Shown here in pieces: positions 1 to 7,745 of a DNA stretch of 64,000 nt. This DNA is from Kuafuiihalomonas sp050331295. Its GTDB lineage: Bacteria > Myxococcota > Kuafuiibacteriia > Kuafuiibacteriales > Kuafuiibacteriaceae. Location of the stretch: assembly GCA_050331295.1 (NCBI GenBank), contig JBHJGZ010000011.1:145315-209314 (forward strand). Direction: 5' to 3'. Each line of letters begins with the position of its first letter. Position 1 is the first letter of the stretch. Under the pieces are notes generated by a model. It was given only the letters and a program-made list of their open reading frames with translations. It ran no database searches and was not told the origin of the DNA. A program made the position numbers and the translations under genes.

Positions 1-976
1 AGCCGTAGGCGGCGGTGGCGATGAAGCAAAAACCGCCGGTCTCCTCACCACCCTGTTCATTGAACAGCTCGAAGAAGTCCGTCACCGGCACCGGAGTCTC
101 CACGAAGATGGGCGAGAAACCGCCCTGGTTCTCCAGGCTGTCTTCAGCGCGAACCGCCAACAAGGTTGCTACGCCGTTGGTGAGGTCCTCCACCGGTATC
201 TCGTCCACCGTTCCACTGAAGCCCTCATCCAGGAAGACCGGGTTGTCCCCGCATACGTCGACGAAGGCGTCCAGCGATCGGTCGTCTTCGTCGAGGGCAT
301 TGAAAGCGTCGATGTCCCCCTGGCCCACGGTGGCCGTGTCGGTCTTGCAGAAGGCGACATCCAGGAAGTTTTGCTCTCGGGTGTCGATCAGCCCGTCCTC
401 GGTGACCGACATCTCCACCACCAGACGGTTCTCGCCCGGCGAGACGAACGCCACCTCCGGAGGCGGGGGAGGGATCGTGTCGATGGTGAAGACGTACGAG
501 GCCGTGGCCGCCCGGGGCGGCTCCGCCGTGGGTTCACCGCTCGGAAAGACGCGGATCACGATGGAGCGCTCCAGGTCGTTCACCAAAATGATACCGGTCT
601 CCGGGTCGATGTCACCGATGGTCACACCCTCTGGAGCGGCCACGATCTGGGAGGGTCGGATCTCGATGAAGGTCCGTTGGCCGCTGATGGATGTATCGCG
701 ATTCTCCCCAAAAGACTGGGTCTCATCCAGCAGCACCAGGGGTTGGCTCGGATTGGCCTCGGTGCGGGCCGAATCGTAGGTTACCTCATAAAGAAAACCC
801 GAACCATGCGTACCGGTCCATGCCAGCTCGATGGGCGCGTCGTTGTCGCCGACCAGGTCGTTCAGACCCACCAGCCGAGCTTCTGGTCGCAGCACCGTAT
901 TGAGCGTGAGGGAGGGATTGCCGGTCTGGAACTGACCCAAGGTCAGACCGACGCCGATGAGGAACCATCCGCTCAT
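1..976 (-). CDS. Secreted protein with C-terminal CFI box, 3' end cut by window edge
   Basis: The reading frame opens at an ATG at 976 and runs off the left edge, so about 325 residues are visible. It starts with a short hydrophobic segment (MSGWFLIGVGLTLGQ), which could be a weak export signal without basic residues. Beta-rich, Pro/Asp/Glu-rich sequence follows, including an IDTIPPPPPEV linker that looks like a boundary between Fn3-like domains. The last visible residues are GGFCFIATAAYG, the motif that defines CFI-box C-terminal tails in deltaproteobacterial surface proteins. In that family the box sits just before a terminal hydrophobic segment, so the missing part is probably short. An in-frame TAG at 1048-1046 limits any earlier start. 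The gene is separated from the upstream Asd-like gene by 118 bases holding a palindrome. Function is unknown; surface or cell-envelope localisation is inferred. Confidence 0.75.
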   Translation of the reverse strand, partial: MSGWFLIGVGLTLGQFQTGNPSLTLNTVLRPEARLVGLNDLVGDNDAPIELAWTGTHGSGFLYEVTYDSARTEANPSQPLVLLDETQSFGENRDTSISGQRTFIEIRPSQIVAAPEGVTIGDIDPETGIILVNDLERSIVIRVFPSGEPTAEPPRAATASYVFTIDTIPPPPPEVAFVSPGENRLVVEMSVTEDGLIDTREQNFLDVAFCKTDTATVGQGDIDAFNALDEDDRSLDAFVDVCGDNPVFLDEGFSGTVDEIPVEDLTNGVATLLAVRAEDSLENQGGFSPIFVETPVPVTDFFELFNEQGGEETGGFCFIATAAYG

Positions 977-1054
977 GGAGTCCGTCTTCGCCGCAAGAAT
1001 CGTTCCCGCACAAGAGAAAGCATGGACCGTGGACGAAGCCGGCCTCTATGCCAA

Positions 1055-1068
1055 GAAGTCGCGACTTC
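1055..1068. promoter_or_regulatory. 14-base perfect palindrome upstream of the CFI-box gene
   Basis: GAAGTCGCGACTTC reads the same on both strands and lies in the 118-base gap (977-1094) between the Asd-like gene and the CFI-box gene, about 80 bases upstream of the latter's ATG. This position would suit an operator for a dimeric regulator. No clear -10/-35 pair could be assigned beside it, and a chance occurrence is possible in GC-rich DNA. Confidence 0.3.
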
Positions 1069-1094
1069 AGGGTCACACGCGTCAATCTGACGAG

Positions 1095-1931
1095 TCAGAC
1101 CAGGCCTTCGAGGAGCTCCAGGACCTGGAGCGCGCTTCCGCGCCGGAGTCGATCGTAAACGCCGACCAGGCGCACCCTCTCCCCGTCCACCTGAACTTGG
1201 CCCACCAGCACATCGTCCCGATCGACGCCATCCCGACTGGCGAGCCCACCGGGCCTGAGACGAAGGGTGCGGCCTTCCGAAAGAAGCGCCTCCACCTCGT
1301 TTCGGGTCGGCATTGCCTCCTCGACCTCCAGCTCCAACACCATGAGTTCCCCAGAGAACGTGGGCACCTGAAGCCGCGTGACCTGCCACGGGAATCGGGT
1401 GGTCCCGTGCAGCCGGTCGGTCCAGGCGTCCGACCCCTCCGACTCGGGCGCGCTCACGTTGAAGGCCAGAAGCGCCTCGACGGGCGAGTCCGGGGCATCA
1501 CGCATCGTGAAGACCGCACGGGTCTGCTCGGTGAGTGCGTCCAGACCTGCCTGGTCGAATCGAGCGGCCGATTCCAATATGACCGCGCTCCCGCGCCGGG
1601 GTCGAAGGGCACGCAACGCGTCGACGACCAAGGTCAGGGGCCCGATGGCGCCGGGCCAAACCTCGGCGGCGGGTGTGAGGCCCACGCCGTCGATGACGCG
1701 GCGGCCATCCGGCGGTCGCGCGAGAAGGGCACGTCCCACCGGGTGGTCGAAGCACACCACGAACGCGTCCGCCGCTTCCAACAGAGACGGCTCCAGCAAC
1801 ACGAACCCGGCCTCGAGCTGTTCCGGCGTCGTGGCGCACAACCATTCGATGGGCAAGGCACGATCGCCGGCACACCTCACGATGGACTTGGCCACCGCCG
1901 CATGCGCGCCGACCAGGGCAACGCAGACCAC
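1095..1931 (-). CDS. Degenerate aspartate-semialdehyde dehydrogenase-like (Usg-type) protein
   Basis: The protein of about 278 residues aligns by eye with the Asd/Usg family. Its C-terminus (VLVGQVQVDGERVRL, then LRRGSALQVLELLE) matches the Asd C-terminal strand-helix signature, and SAARFDQAGLDALTEQ resembles the Asd dimerisation segment. The N-terminal nucleotide-binding loop is altered to VALVGAHAAVA in place of the GxTGxVG type. The NCS segment carrying the catalytic cysteine is not recognisable, and the protein is shorter than Asd (about 340). It is therefore probably a non-catalytic paralogue like E. coli Usg. The GTG at 1931 was chosen because it gives VVCVALVGAH, the expected first strand, and lies 5 bases after the DUF465 stop; the frame stays open upstream to 2042 but would overlap DUF465. 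Loss of catalysis is inference. Confidence 0.65.
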   Translation of the reverse strand: MVCVALVGAHAAVAKSIVRCAGDRALPIEWLCATTPEQLEAGFVLLEPSLLEAADAFVVCFDHPVGRALLARPPDGRRVIDGVGLTPAAEVWPGAIGPLTLVVDALRALRPRRGSAVILESAARFDQAGLDALTEQTRAVFTMRDAPDSPVEALLAFNVSAPESEGSDAWTDRLHGTTRFPWQVTRLQVPTFSGELMVLELEVEEAMPTRNEVEALLSEGRTLRLRPGGLASRDGVDRDDVLVGQVQVDGERVRLVGVYDRLRRGSALQVLELLEGLV

Positions 1932-1936
1932 GCGGC

Positions 1937-2134
1937 CTAGATACCGGCGACCCCGAGTCGAAGCATCTGATCTTTTTTGACCAGCTTGAGTTTCTGAAGC
2001 CTCTTCCGTTCGACCTGCTCGGCGGGACTCAGGTAAACGCACCGATCCAAGCTCTGGATGCGCTCATCCAATCGTTGATGTTCTCGGCGAAGGCGCTCCA
2101 CCATGACTCGAGGGTCCTGAGATGCTTTCGACAT
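1937..2134 (-). CDS. DUF465 (YdcH-like) small coiled-coil protein
   Basis: The product is 65 residues, highly charged and helical: LRREHQRLDERIQSLD, then YLSPAEQVERKRLQKLKLVKKDQM. This is the signature of DUF465/YdcH, small helical-hairpin proteins of unknown function that are common in proteobacteria. An ATG at 2134 preceded by TAGGAG (2141-2146 on the minus strand) fixes the start; the frame is open further upstream but without a better ribosome site. The Asd-like gene begins 5 bases after its stop, so the two are probably cotranscribed. There is a 66-base gap to tsaB upstream. Confidence 0.8.
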   Translation of the reverse strand: MSKASQDPRVMVERLRREHQRLDERIQSLDRCVYLSPAEQVERKRLQKLKLVKKDQMLRLGVAGI

Positions 2135-2200
2135 ACACGCTCCTAATTTTGGGTTGACGTCTGGAAGCCCTGTCACGCTAGGGAATCCCGTCACCGTGCG

Positions 2201-2884
2201 TCAACGTGTCGACTGCGGAGAATCGCTGGGCTGTCCCGCATTTTGGGCAGCATCGAGGGCTTCCTCGACCTCGGTCCGCAGATAATACCGGGGTTCTACT
2301 AGTGCCGCCTCCAAGCCTTCCCCTCGGGCAACGGCCTGAACGCAGAGGTCGCGGAACGTCCTGACATCAGGTCTCGGGAGCTCGAGGTATCTCGGAGAGA
2401 GGTCGAGGGTTTGGACCGGGTCCCCCACCCATCCCTCGGCTTCCTCGAGGAAGCGCAATCGAGCCTCGGCCATGGGATACGCCGCCTCCGGCATTTCGGA
2501 TGCCGCCGTCTCCGGTTCGACCCGGTCGAAGACCGCCGCAAACACGCGGGATCGCCGCGCATCGAGGCACACGCCTACCCGGTTGACGTCGGGATGCGCG
2601 GCGAACGCCGACGCCGCCCACAAGCGGAGCGAGCTCACGGCAACCACCGGTGCCGGATACACGAAGGCCAGTCCCTTCAAGAGAGACAGCCCGACCCGAA
2701 GCCCGGTGAACGAGCCCGGGCCCACGCTGAATCCATAGGCGTCCAGGCGATGGAAGTCGATCTGGAGCTCCGCCAGCTTGGGTGCCAGACCGCCGCGGTC
2801 CGCAGTCACCGTGCGCCAGTCATCACCGGTTCCCCATCCGGCCTGCGGATGAGACGTGGAGCTCTCGATGAGCAACAGGTTCAA
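2201..2884 (-). CDS. tsaB: tRNA threonylcarbamoyladenosine biosynthesis protein TsaB
   Basis: At 227 residues this matches TsaB (YeaZ), the ASKHA-fold partner that supports TsaD when threonylcarbamoyl is placed on A37 of ANN-reading tRNAs in the cytoplasm. The N-terminus NLLLIESSTS and the segment YGFSVGPGSFTGLRVGLSLLKGLAF are diagnostic of the family. The likely start is a TTG at 2884, because TTGA overlaps the TGA stop of rseP; this suggests translational coupling to rseP. No nearer ATG gives a sensible first strand. TsaD, TsaC and TsaE are not in the window. Confidence 0.9.
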   Translation of the reverse strand: MNLLLIESSTSHPQAGWGTGDDWRTVTADRGGLAPKLAELQIDFHRLDAYGFSVGPGSFTGLRVGLSLLKGLAFVYPAPVVAVSSLRLWAASAFAAHPDVNRVGVCLDARRSRVFAAVFDRVEPETAASEMPEAAYPMAEARLRFLEEAEGWVGDPVQTLDLSPRYLELPRPDVRTFRDLCVQAVARGEGLEAALVEPRYYLRTEVEEALDAAQNAGQPSDSPQSTR

Positions 2885-4605
2885 AAGATACCCAGCGCCA
2901 GGATGTCGTTGCGGAGCGCCAACACGATCAGTGCAACGATGAACACCAAGCCGAACATGCTGGCATATTCTCGAGCGCGGACCGACAGCGGTCGTCGCTT
3001 CACCGCTTCGATGAGGCAGAAAAGCAAGTGCCCGCCATCGAACACGGGAATCGGCAGGAGGTTGATGAGACCGAGGTTCACGGATACCGCGGCCAGCGTC
3101 CCGAGATAGGCAAAGACGCCCAGCTCCGCCGCCTGTGCGGCGATCTGAAAGACCCGAAGGGGCCCACCCACGTTGTCAAGACTCACCTCGTTGGCGAACA
3201 GTTTGACGAGACCGGTGAAGACGCTGCCGATCACGTTTCCGGTCTCCCGGACGCTGGCCATGAACGCTTCCGAGACCGTGAGGTTCACCACTTCCCGAGG
3301 CACGGGAACATTGGAGGACCAGGAAGCCAGCGCAATCTGCCTTGCCTGGATTTCAGAGCACAACGGCTCACGGGAGAAGACCGGACCATCACCGAAGCCA
3401 GCGTCCATCTCCGTGGCCGGCTTCAGTCTCACGTCGTGGATGCACCGAACCTCGACCGGGTCCAGCGTGGTGCGAAACGCCTGTCCGTCCCGCGCCAGCT
3501 CGACCTGGACCGGCTCGCCCTCGCGCTCCCGGACCCGCTCCAGGAACGAGCGGTAGTTCAACGTCAGCTGGCCCCCTACGCCGACCACGCGGTCGCCGGC
3601 CTGGATTCCGGCCTGATCGGCCGGCCCACCGGGAATCACGGCACGAATGAATTGCGGCGCCGGGCCGAGACCGAGGTCGTCCAGGGTTTCGAAATCGGCC
3701 GGAACCGAGATCATGAACGTGCGGGGCTCCGGAAGCTCGGCGTGGACCAGCGAGCCCACCTGGACGTTGCCGCTCCGGGCTACGGTCACCCGCACCCGCT
3801 GACCCCGAACCTGCCGAAAGGCGGCCTCCAGCTCGGGCCCGGTCTCCACCGCCCGCTCGCCCACCCGCAGGATGGCATCTCCAGTCCGAAAGGCATCGGG
3901 CGCCCGGGCCGACGAAGCCACTCCGACCCGCGTACCGAAAAACTCCGCATGAACGCCGATGATGCCGCGCTGACGCTCGTCGCCGAACAGGTTCTTGGTC
4001 CGGGTGCTGTCGGGGACGATGTGGCTGACAAACGTGCGCGACCCCCGCTGAATCTCGAGGGCCACACTCTGACCGGCTCGGTCACTGATCAGCTCGCTCA
4101 TCCGCTCGAAGCTGTAGGCGCGATGCCCGTCGATCCGGAGGATTCGGTCTCCCGGAGCCAGATCGACCTGCGCCGCGGGACGCCCCGGATCGACCTTCCC
4201 CACCATGGGCGCCTGAACCGTCGGGCCCAGGAGGAAGTAGGCGAAAAAACAGATGATCGGGAAGGTCAGGTTGAAGAACGGACCGGCTAGGGCCACGATG
4301 GCGCGTTGATAGACGGGAGCACTGTTGAAGGCCCGCTCCTTGTCGGGCCCTTCCAGCTCTTCGCTGGGATTGTCGCCATGCATCCGGACGAACCCGCCGA
4401 GAGGCACCGCAGCCACCTGGTACGTCGTCTCACCCCGCTGGAATTGAAGCAGCGGGGGTCCAAACCCCAACGAGAATTTGAGCACCTTGATGTCGAAGAG
4501 CTTTGCAGCCAGGAAATGGCCGAGCTCGTGCACGAAGATCAAGACTCCAATGAAGAGAATAAAGGCGGCCACCGAAGTCGGACCAAAGCTCCAAGGTGCG
4601 TCCAT
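2881..4605 (-). CDS. rseP: Site-2 protease RseP with three PDZ-like repeats
   Basis: This is an inner-membrane zinc metalloprotease that cleaves within membranes, typically releasing anti-sigma factors or clearing signal peptides. HELGH (residues 26-30 from the ATG at 4605) lies in the first membrane helix, and NLINLLPIPVFDGGH near the C-terminus supplies the third metal ligand. Between them, three PDZ-like segments can be traced: VGKVDPGRPAAQ...LAPGDRI, GIIGVHAEFF...FRTGDAILRV, and IRAVIPGGPADQAG...QAGDRVV. E. coli RseP has two PDZ domains and about 450 residues, whereas this protein has about 574. Two cysteines (CIHDV, PLCSE) lie after the third repeat. An alternative start at 4644 adds 13 residues; neither has a strong ribosome site. 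It follows cdsA by under 100 bases and overlaps tsaB. Confidence 0.92.
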   Translation of the reverse strand: MDAPWSFGPTSVAAFILFIGVLIFVHELGHFLAAKLFDIKVLKFSLGFGPPLLQFQRGETTYQVAAVPLGGFVRMHGDNPSEELEGPDKERAFNSAPVYQRAIVALAGPFFNLTFPIICFFAYFLLGPTVQAPMVGKVDPGRPAAQVDLAPGDRILRIDGHRAYSFERMSELISDRAGQSVALEIQRGSRTFVSHIVPDSTRTKNLFGDERQRGIIGVHAEFFGTRVGVASSARAPDAFRTGDAILRVGERAVETGPELEAAFRQVRGQRVRVTVARSGNVQVGSLVHAELPEPRTFMISVPADFETLDDLGLGPAPQFIRAVIPGGPADQAGIQAGDRVVGVGGQLTLNYRSFLERVREREGEPVQVELARDGQAFRTTLDPVEVRCIHDVRLKPATEMDAGFGDGPVFSREPLCSEIQARQIALASWSSNVPVPREVVNLTVSEAFMASVRETGNVIGSVFTGLVKLFANEVSLDNVGGPLRVFQIAAQAAELGVFAYLGTLAAVSVNLGLINLLPIPVFDGGHLLFCLIEAVKRRPLSVRAREYASMFGLVFIVALIVLALRNDILALGIF

Positions 4606-4692
4606 TGCGCGTAGGGGGAGTCTAGTTCCCGAAGGCCGGGGCATCTAGCGTCACCGCACCGAACGATTCTCGACACGTTTGCGTGACGTGTC

Positions 4693-5526
4693 TCACGGCG
4701 GCCAGGACAGCCATCGAATCGGGACATCAGCCACCCAAAGCGCATAGGCCAAGAGGGTCGGACCCGCGAAGAGGAGCGCGTCGATTCGGTCGAACATGCC
4801 ACCGTGGCCCGGCATGAAGCGGCCGGAGTCCTTGACCCCTACGGAACGCTTCAAGAGTGATTCCGTGAGATCCCCAACCTGGCCCATGAAGGCGCCGATG
4901 GGCCCGATCACCAACAGGTGCGTAGCAGGAATCTCGGAGGGTCCGACCACGAACCACACCCCGAACCCCATTGCGGTGCCGACCACGATCCCGCCGAGGG
5001 CTCCCTCCACCGTCTTGGCCGGACTGATCTTGGGATAGAGCTTGGTGCGGCCCAGAAAGCGGCCCACGAAGTAAGCGCCCGAATCGCTGCCCCAGGCGAA
5101 GGCGCAGGCGAGCACCAGCCATGAAAAACCGTCGGGGAGCAAACGGAGGGCGCAGGTCGCTCCGAGCAGGCCCCCAGCCCAGGTCATTCCGAGGACCCCG
5201 AGGCCTCCTCGAGCCGCGGCCGTCGCCACGTCGCCGGTACGCACCAGGTAGTAGCTGACCGACGCCATCGGCAAGAACCCAACCGCCAAGAGCGCGACTC
5301 CGCCCCGAAGCGTCCCCGTCAATTCCAAGGCCAGTAGCCCCACGCCGAGCACGGTGAAGACCGCCTTGGCCCCGGTGTCTTCCGGGGGCTGCGTCATCGC
5401 ATTGAACTCCCAGAGGGAGACCGCGCCCACCACCAGGGCCAGCGCGCCAAACGCCCATCCGCCGATCCAGAGGAGACCCAACACCACCGGAAGGGCCGAA
5501 AAGGCGGACAAGACGCGAATCAGCAC
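4693..5526 (-). CDS. cdsA: Phosphatidate cytidylyltransferase
   Basis: The enzyme converts phosphatidic acid and CTP to CDP-diacylglycerol, the precursor of all phospholipids, in the cytoplasmic membrane. The 277 residues form repeated hydrophobic helices. The family signature is present: SDSGAYFVGRFLGRTKL then PKISPAKTVEG, and near the C-terminus KDSGRFMPGHGGMFDRIDAL. The start codon is GTG at 5526, 4 bases after the uppS stop. Dxr, often found between cdsA and rseP in proteobacteria, is absent here. Confidence 0.95.
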   Translation of the reverse strand: MLIRVLSAFSALPVVLGLLWIGGWAFGALALVVGAVSLWEFNAMTQPPEDTGAKAVFTVLGVGLLALELTGTLRGGVALLAVGFLPMASVSYYLVRTGDVATAAARGGLGVLGMTWAGGLLGATCALRLLPDGFSWLVLACAFAWGSDSGAYFVGRFLGRTKLYPKISPAKTVEGALGGIVVGTAMGFGVWFVVGPSEIPATHLLVIGPIGAFMGQVGDLTESLLKRSVGVKDSGRFMPGHGGMFDRIDALLFAGPTLLAYALWVADVPIRWLSWPP

Positions 5527-5530
5527 CAGT

Positions 5531-6292
5531 CTACTCGGACGAAGTCTCCGCGATCTGCGGTCCCGTCAATCCATACCGACGCTGCCGGCGCCGGAAGGTT
5601 TCGATGCACTGAAAAAACTCGGCCTCCCCGAAGTCCGGCCAGAGCACGTCGGTCACCACGATCTCCGCGTAGGCGGCTTGCCAGAGCAGGAAGTTGCTCA
5701 GCCGCATCTCGCCGCTGGTTCGGATCAGCAGATCGAGCGGCGGCAGATCCTTGGTGAACATGTAGCGATCGATGGCAGCCTCGTCGATTTCGCCCCAGGC
5801 GATGCGTCCTGCCGCCACATCTCGCGCCAGGCGCTGACATACCGAGACGATCTCTTCACGACCGCCATACGACAGAGCGAGGGTCAGGATCATGTCGGCA
5901 TTGGAGGAGGAACTGTCCTCGAGAAACGCCAGCTGTTGCCGAACGGAAGCCGGGAGTCGCTCGATCTCACCGATGCCTCGGAGCCGGATGCCGTTCTCCA
6001 AGATCGTGGTGCGCTCGTCGACCAGATACTCCAGGAGCAGCGTCATCAGCGCATCCACTTCGTCCCGGGGGCGCCCCCAGTTCTGCACCGAGAAGGCATA
6101 GAGCGTCAGCGCTCGGATGCCGCTCTCCCTTGCGGTGGTCACGATGCTCCGGACCGACTGCGCACCCATGACGTGCCCTTCCATCCGGGGTCGGCCCCGA
6201 ACCTCTGCCCATCGACCATTGCCATCCATGATGATGGCCAGGTGACGGGGAAGCGGCCCTGGGGCCAGCCGAATGGACGCCTCCAATGGCAT
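5531..6292 (-). CDS. uppS: Isoprenyl (undecaprenyl) diphosphate synthase
   Basis: This cis-prenyltransferase makes the C55 lipid carrier used for peptidoglycan and polysaccharide export. The 253 residues include the catalytic HLAIIMDGNGRWA near residue 17, LTLYAFSVQNWGRP in the substrate pocket, and DLLIRTSGEMRLSNFLLWQ, the conserved RTSGE..LSNFLLWQ block. The start ATG at 6292 overlaps the frr stop (ATGA), indicating coupled translation. Confidence 0.96.
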   Translation of the reverse strand: MPLEASIRLAPGPLPRHLAIIMDGNGRWAEVRGRPRMEGHVMGAQSVRSIVTTARESGIRALTLYAFSVQNWGRPRDEVDALMTLLLEYLVDERTTILENGIRLRGIGEIERLPASVRQQLAFLEDSSSSNADMILTLALSYGGREEIVSVCQRLARDVAAGRIAWGEIDEAAIDRYMFTKDLPPLDLLIRTSGEMRLSNFLLWQAAYAEIVVTDVLWPDFGEAEFFQCIETFRRRQRRYGLTGPQIAETSSE

Positions 6293-6852
6293 CAGACCTC
6301 CATGATCTCCTTCTCCTTCTTGGCCACGATCTCATCCACGGATTTGACCAGGTCGTCCGTAACCTTCTGAATCCGGTCTCCGAGCTTCTTGGCGTCGTCC
6401 TCCGGAAGGTCTCCGTCCTTTTCGAGCTTCTTCGTGTGGTCGTTGGCGTCTCGCCGTGCGTTTCGGATGCTGATCTTGGCTTCTTCGCCCTTCTGCTTGG
6501 CGATCTTGGTGAACTCGCGTCGCCGCTCCTCGGTCAACGGAGGGATCGGAAGCAGGATCTTCTCCCCGTCGTTTTGTGGCGTAATGCCCAGGTCGGAGCT
6601 GTTTCGAAGCACCTTTTCGATTTCCCCGACCATCCCGCGGTCGAACGGCTTGATGGTGATGAGTCGCGGGTCTGCGACGGCTAAGGTCGCCACCTGATTC
6701 AGGGGCGTCTTGGATCCGTAGTAGTCGACCCGAACGCTGTCCAGCATGGACAGGTTCGCTCGTCCGGTCCGGATCCGCGTCAGTGCCGTCCGCAGCGATT
6801 CCACGGCTTGGTGGCCCGCAGTCTCGAGTTCGGTCATTACTTCTTCTTGCAT
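6292..6852 (-). CDS. frr: Ribosome recycling factor
   Basis: The 186-residue cytoplasmic protein splits post-termination ribosomes together with EF-G. Features of the family are the N-terminal LRTALTRIRTGRANLSMLD helix, the hinge LNQVATLAVADPRLITIKPFDR, and the long KLEKDGDLPEDDAKKLGDRIQKVTDDL coiled region at the C-terminus. A GAGGAG ribosome site lies just upstream of the ATG at 6852. It follows pyrH by 48 bases. Confidence 0.97.
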   Translation of the reverse strand: MQEEVMTELETAGHQAVESLRTALTRIRTGRANLSMLDSVRVDYYGSKTPLNQVATLAVADPRLITIKPFDRGMVGEIEKVLRNSSDLGITPQNDGEKILLPIPPLTEERRREFTKIAKQKGEEAKISIRNARRDANDHTKKLEKDGDLPEDDAKKLGDRIQKVTDDLVKSVDEIVAKKEKEIMEV

Positions 6853-6900
6853 GCTCTGTGCTCTCCTCGCGTTCTTCTGGAAGGAGTGCCCAACGCTGGG

Positions 6901-7653
6901 TCAGCCCTCACCGGTGTCGTCTGCGAACTCTGTGGGTCCCGGATGAACACGCGTTCCCACGTCCTCTCCGGCGGCCAACCGGGCCAGATTGCCCGGCCGG
7001 TTCATCGCGAACACCACGATGGGCAATTCGTTGTCCATGCACAGTGAGATGGCGGTCGAGTCCATCACCTTCAAGCCGCGGTTCAAGGCGTCCAGATAAC
7101 TGACGGTGCGGAAACGACGGGCACTCGGGTCTTTCATGGGGTCACGCTCGTAAACGCCGTCGACCTTCGTAGCCTTCACGATGACGTCAGCCCCGATCTC
7201 CATGGCTCGAAGGGACGCAGCCGTGTCGGTCGTGAAGTATGGATTGCCGGTGCCGGCCGCGAAGATCACCACGCGGCCGCGTTCCAGATGCCGGACCGCG
7301 CGACGCCGGATGTACGGTTCTGCGATCTCCTGCATCTCGATGGCACTGAGCACCCGTGTTTGCATGCCGGTGCGTTCGAGGGCGTCCTGCAGCGCAAGCG
7401 CATTGATGGACGTGGCCAGCATGCCCATGTAGTCGGCGGTCGCGCGATCCATACCTTGAGTCGCCGCCGAAACGCCGCGGAAGATGTTACCTCCGCCGAT
7501 GACCAAAGCGACCTGGACGCCCTTGGCCAGAATGGACGCGACCTCTTCTCCGATCTGACGCAGCACGCGCGGATTGATCGAGACGCCGTCTCCGGCCAAC
7601 GCTTCGCCCGAGAGTTTGAGCAACACCCGGTCATATTTGAGCGGAGCCTCCAT
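6901..7653 (-). CDS. pyrH: Uridylate kinase
   Basis: PyrH phosphorylates UMP to UDP in pyrimidine nucleotide synthesis; bacterial PyrH is hexameric and of the amino-acid-kinase fold. The 250 residues start with YDRVLLKLSGEALAG, then VALVIGGGNIFRG and the UMP site MDRATADYMGMLAT. The GNPYFTTDTAASLRA block and NELPIVVFAMNRPGNL complete the signature. This is the first gene of the minus-strand run down to the left edge; rpsB and tsf, commonly upstream of pyrH, are absent. The 92 bases upstream (7654-7745) presumably hold the operon promoter, but no clear hexamers could be assigned. Confidence 0.97.
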   Translation of the reverse strand: MEAPLKYDRVLLKLSGEALAGDGVSINPRVLRQIGEEVASILAKGVQVALVIGGGNIFRGVSAATQGMDRATADYMGMLATSINALALQDALERTGMQTRVLSAIEMQEIAEPYIRRRAVRHLERGRVVIFAAGTGNPYFTTDTAASLRAMEIGADVIVKATKVDGVYERDPMKDPSARRFRTVSYLDALNRGLKVMDSTAISLCMDNELPIVVFAMNRPGNLARLAAGEDVGTRVHPGPTEFADDTGEG

Positions 7654-7745
7654 TCGAATGGACCGAGCCTAGTTTTTGGCGAAATACAAGTCCACCGTTT
7701 AGAAACACGTTACTCGGGGAACCAGGCTCCGATAAAAACCGCGTT

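Noticed and set aside
15..779. 254-residue plus-strand open frame at the left edge
   Set aside because: The minus-strand frame through the same bases gives the CFI-box protein with a meaningful C-terminal motif.
3028..4290. 420-residue plus-strand open frame
   Set aside because: It is antisense to rseP, whose HELGH and PDZ motifs are intact; composition is typical of a shadow frame in GC-rich DNA.
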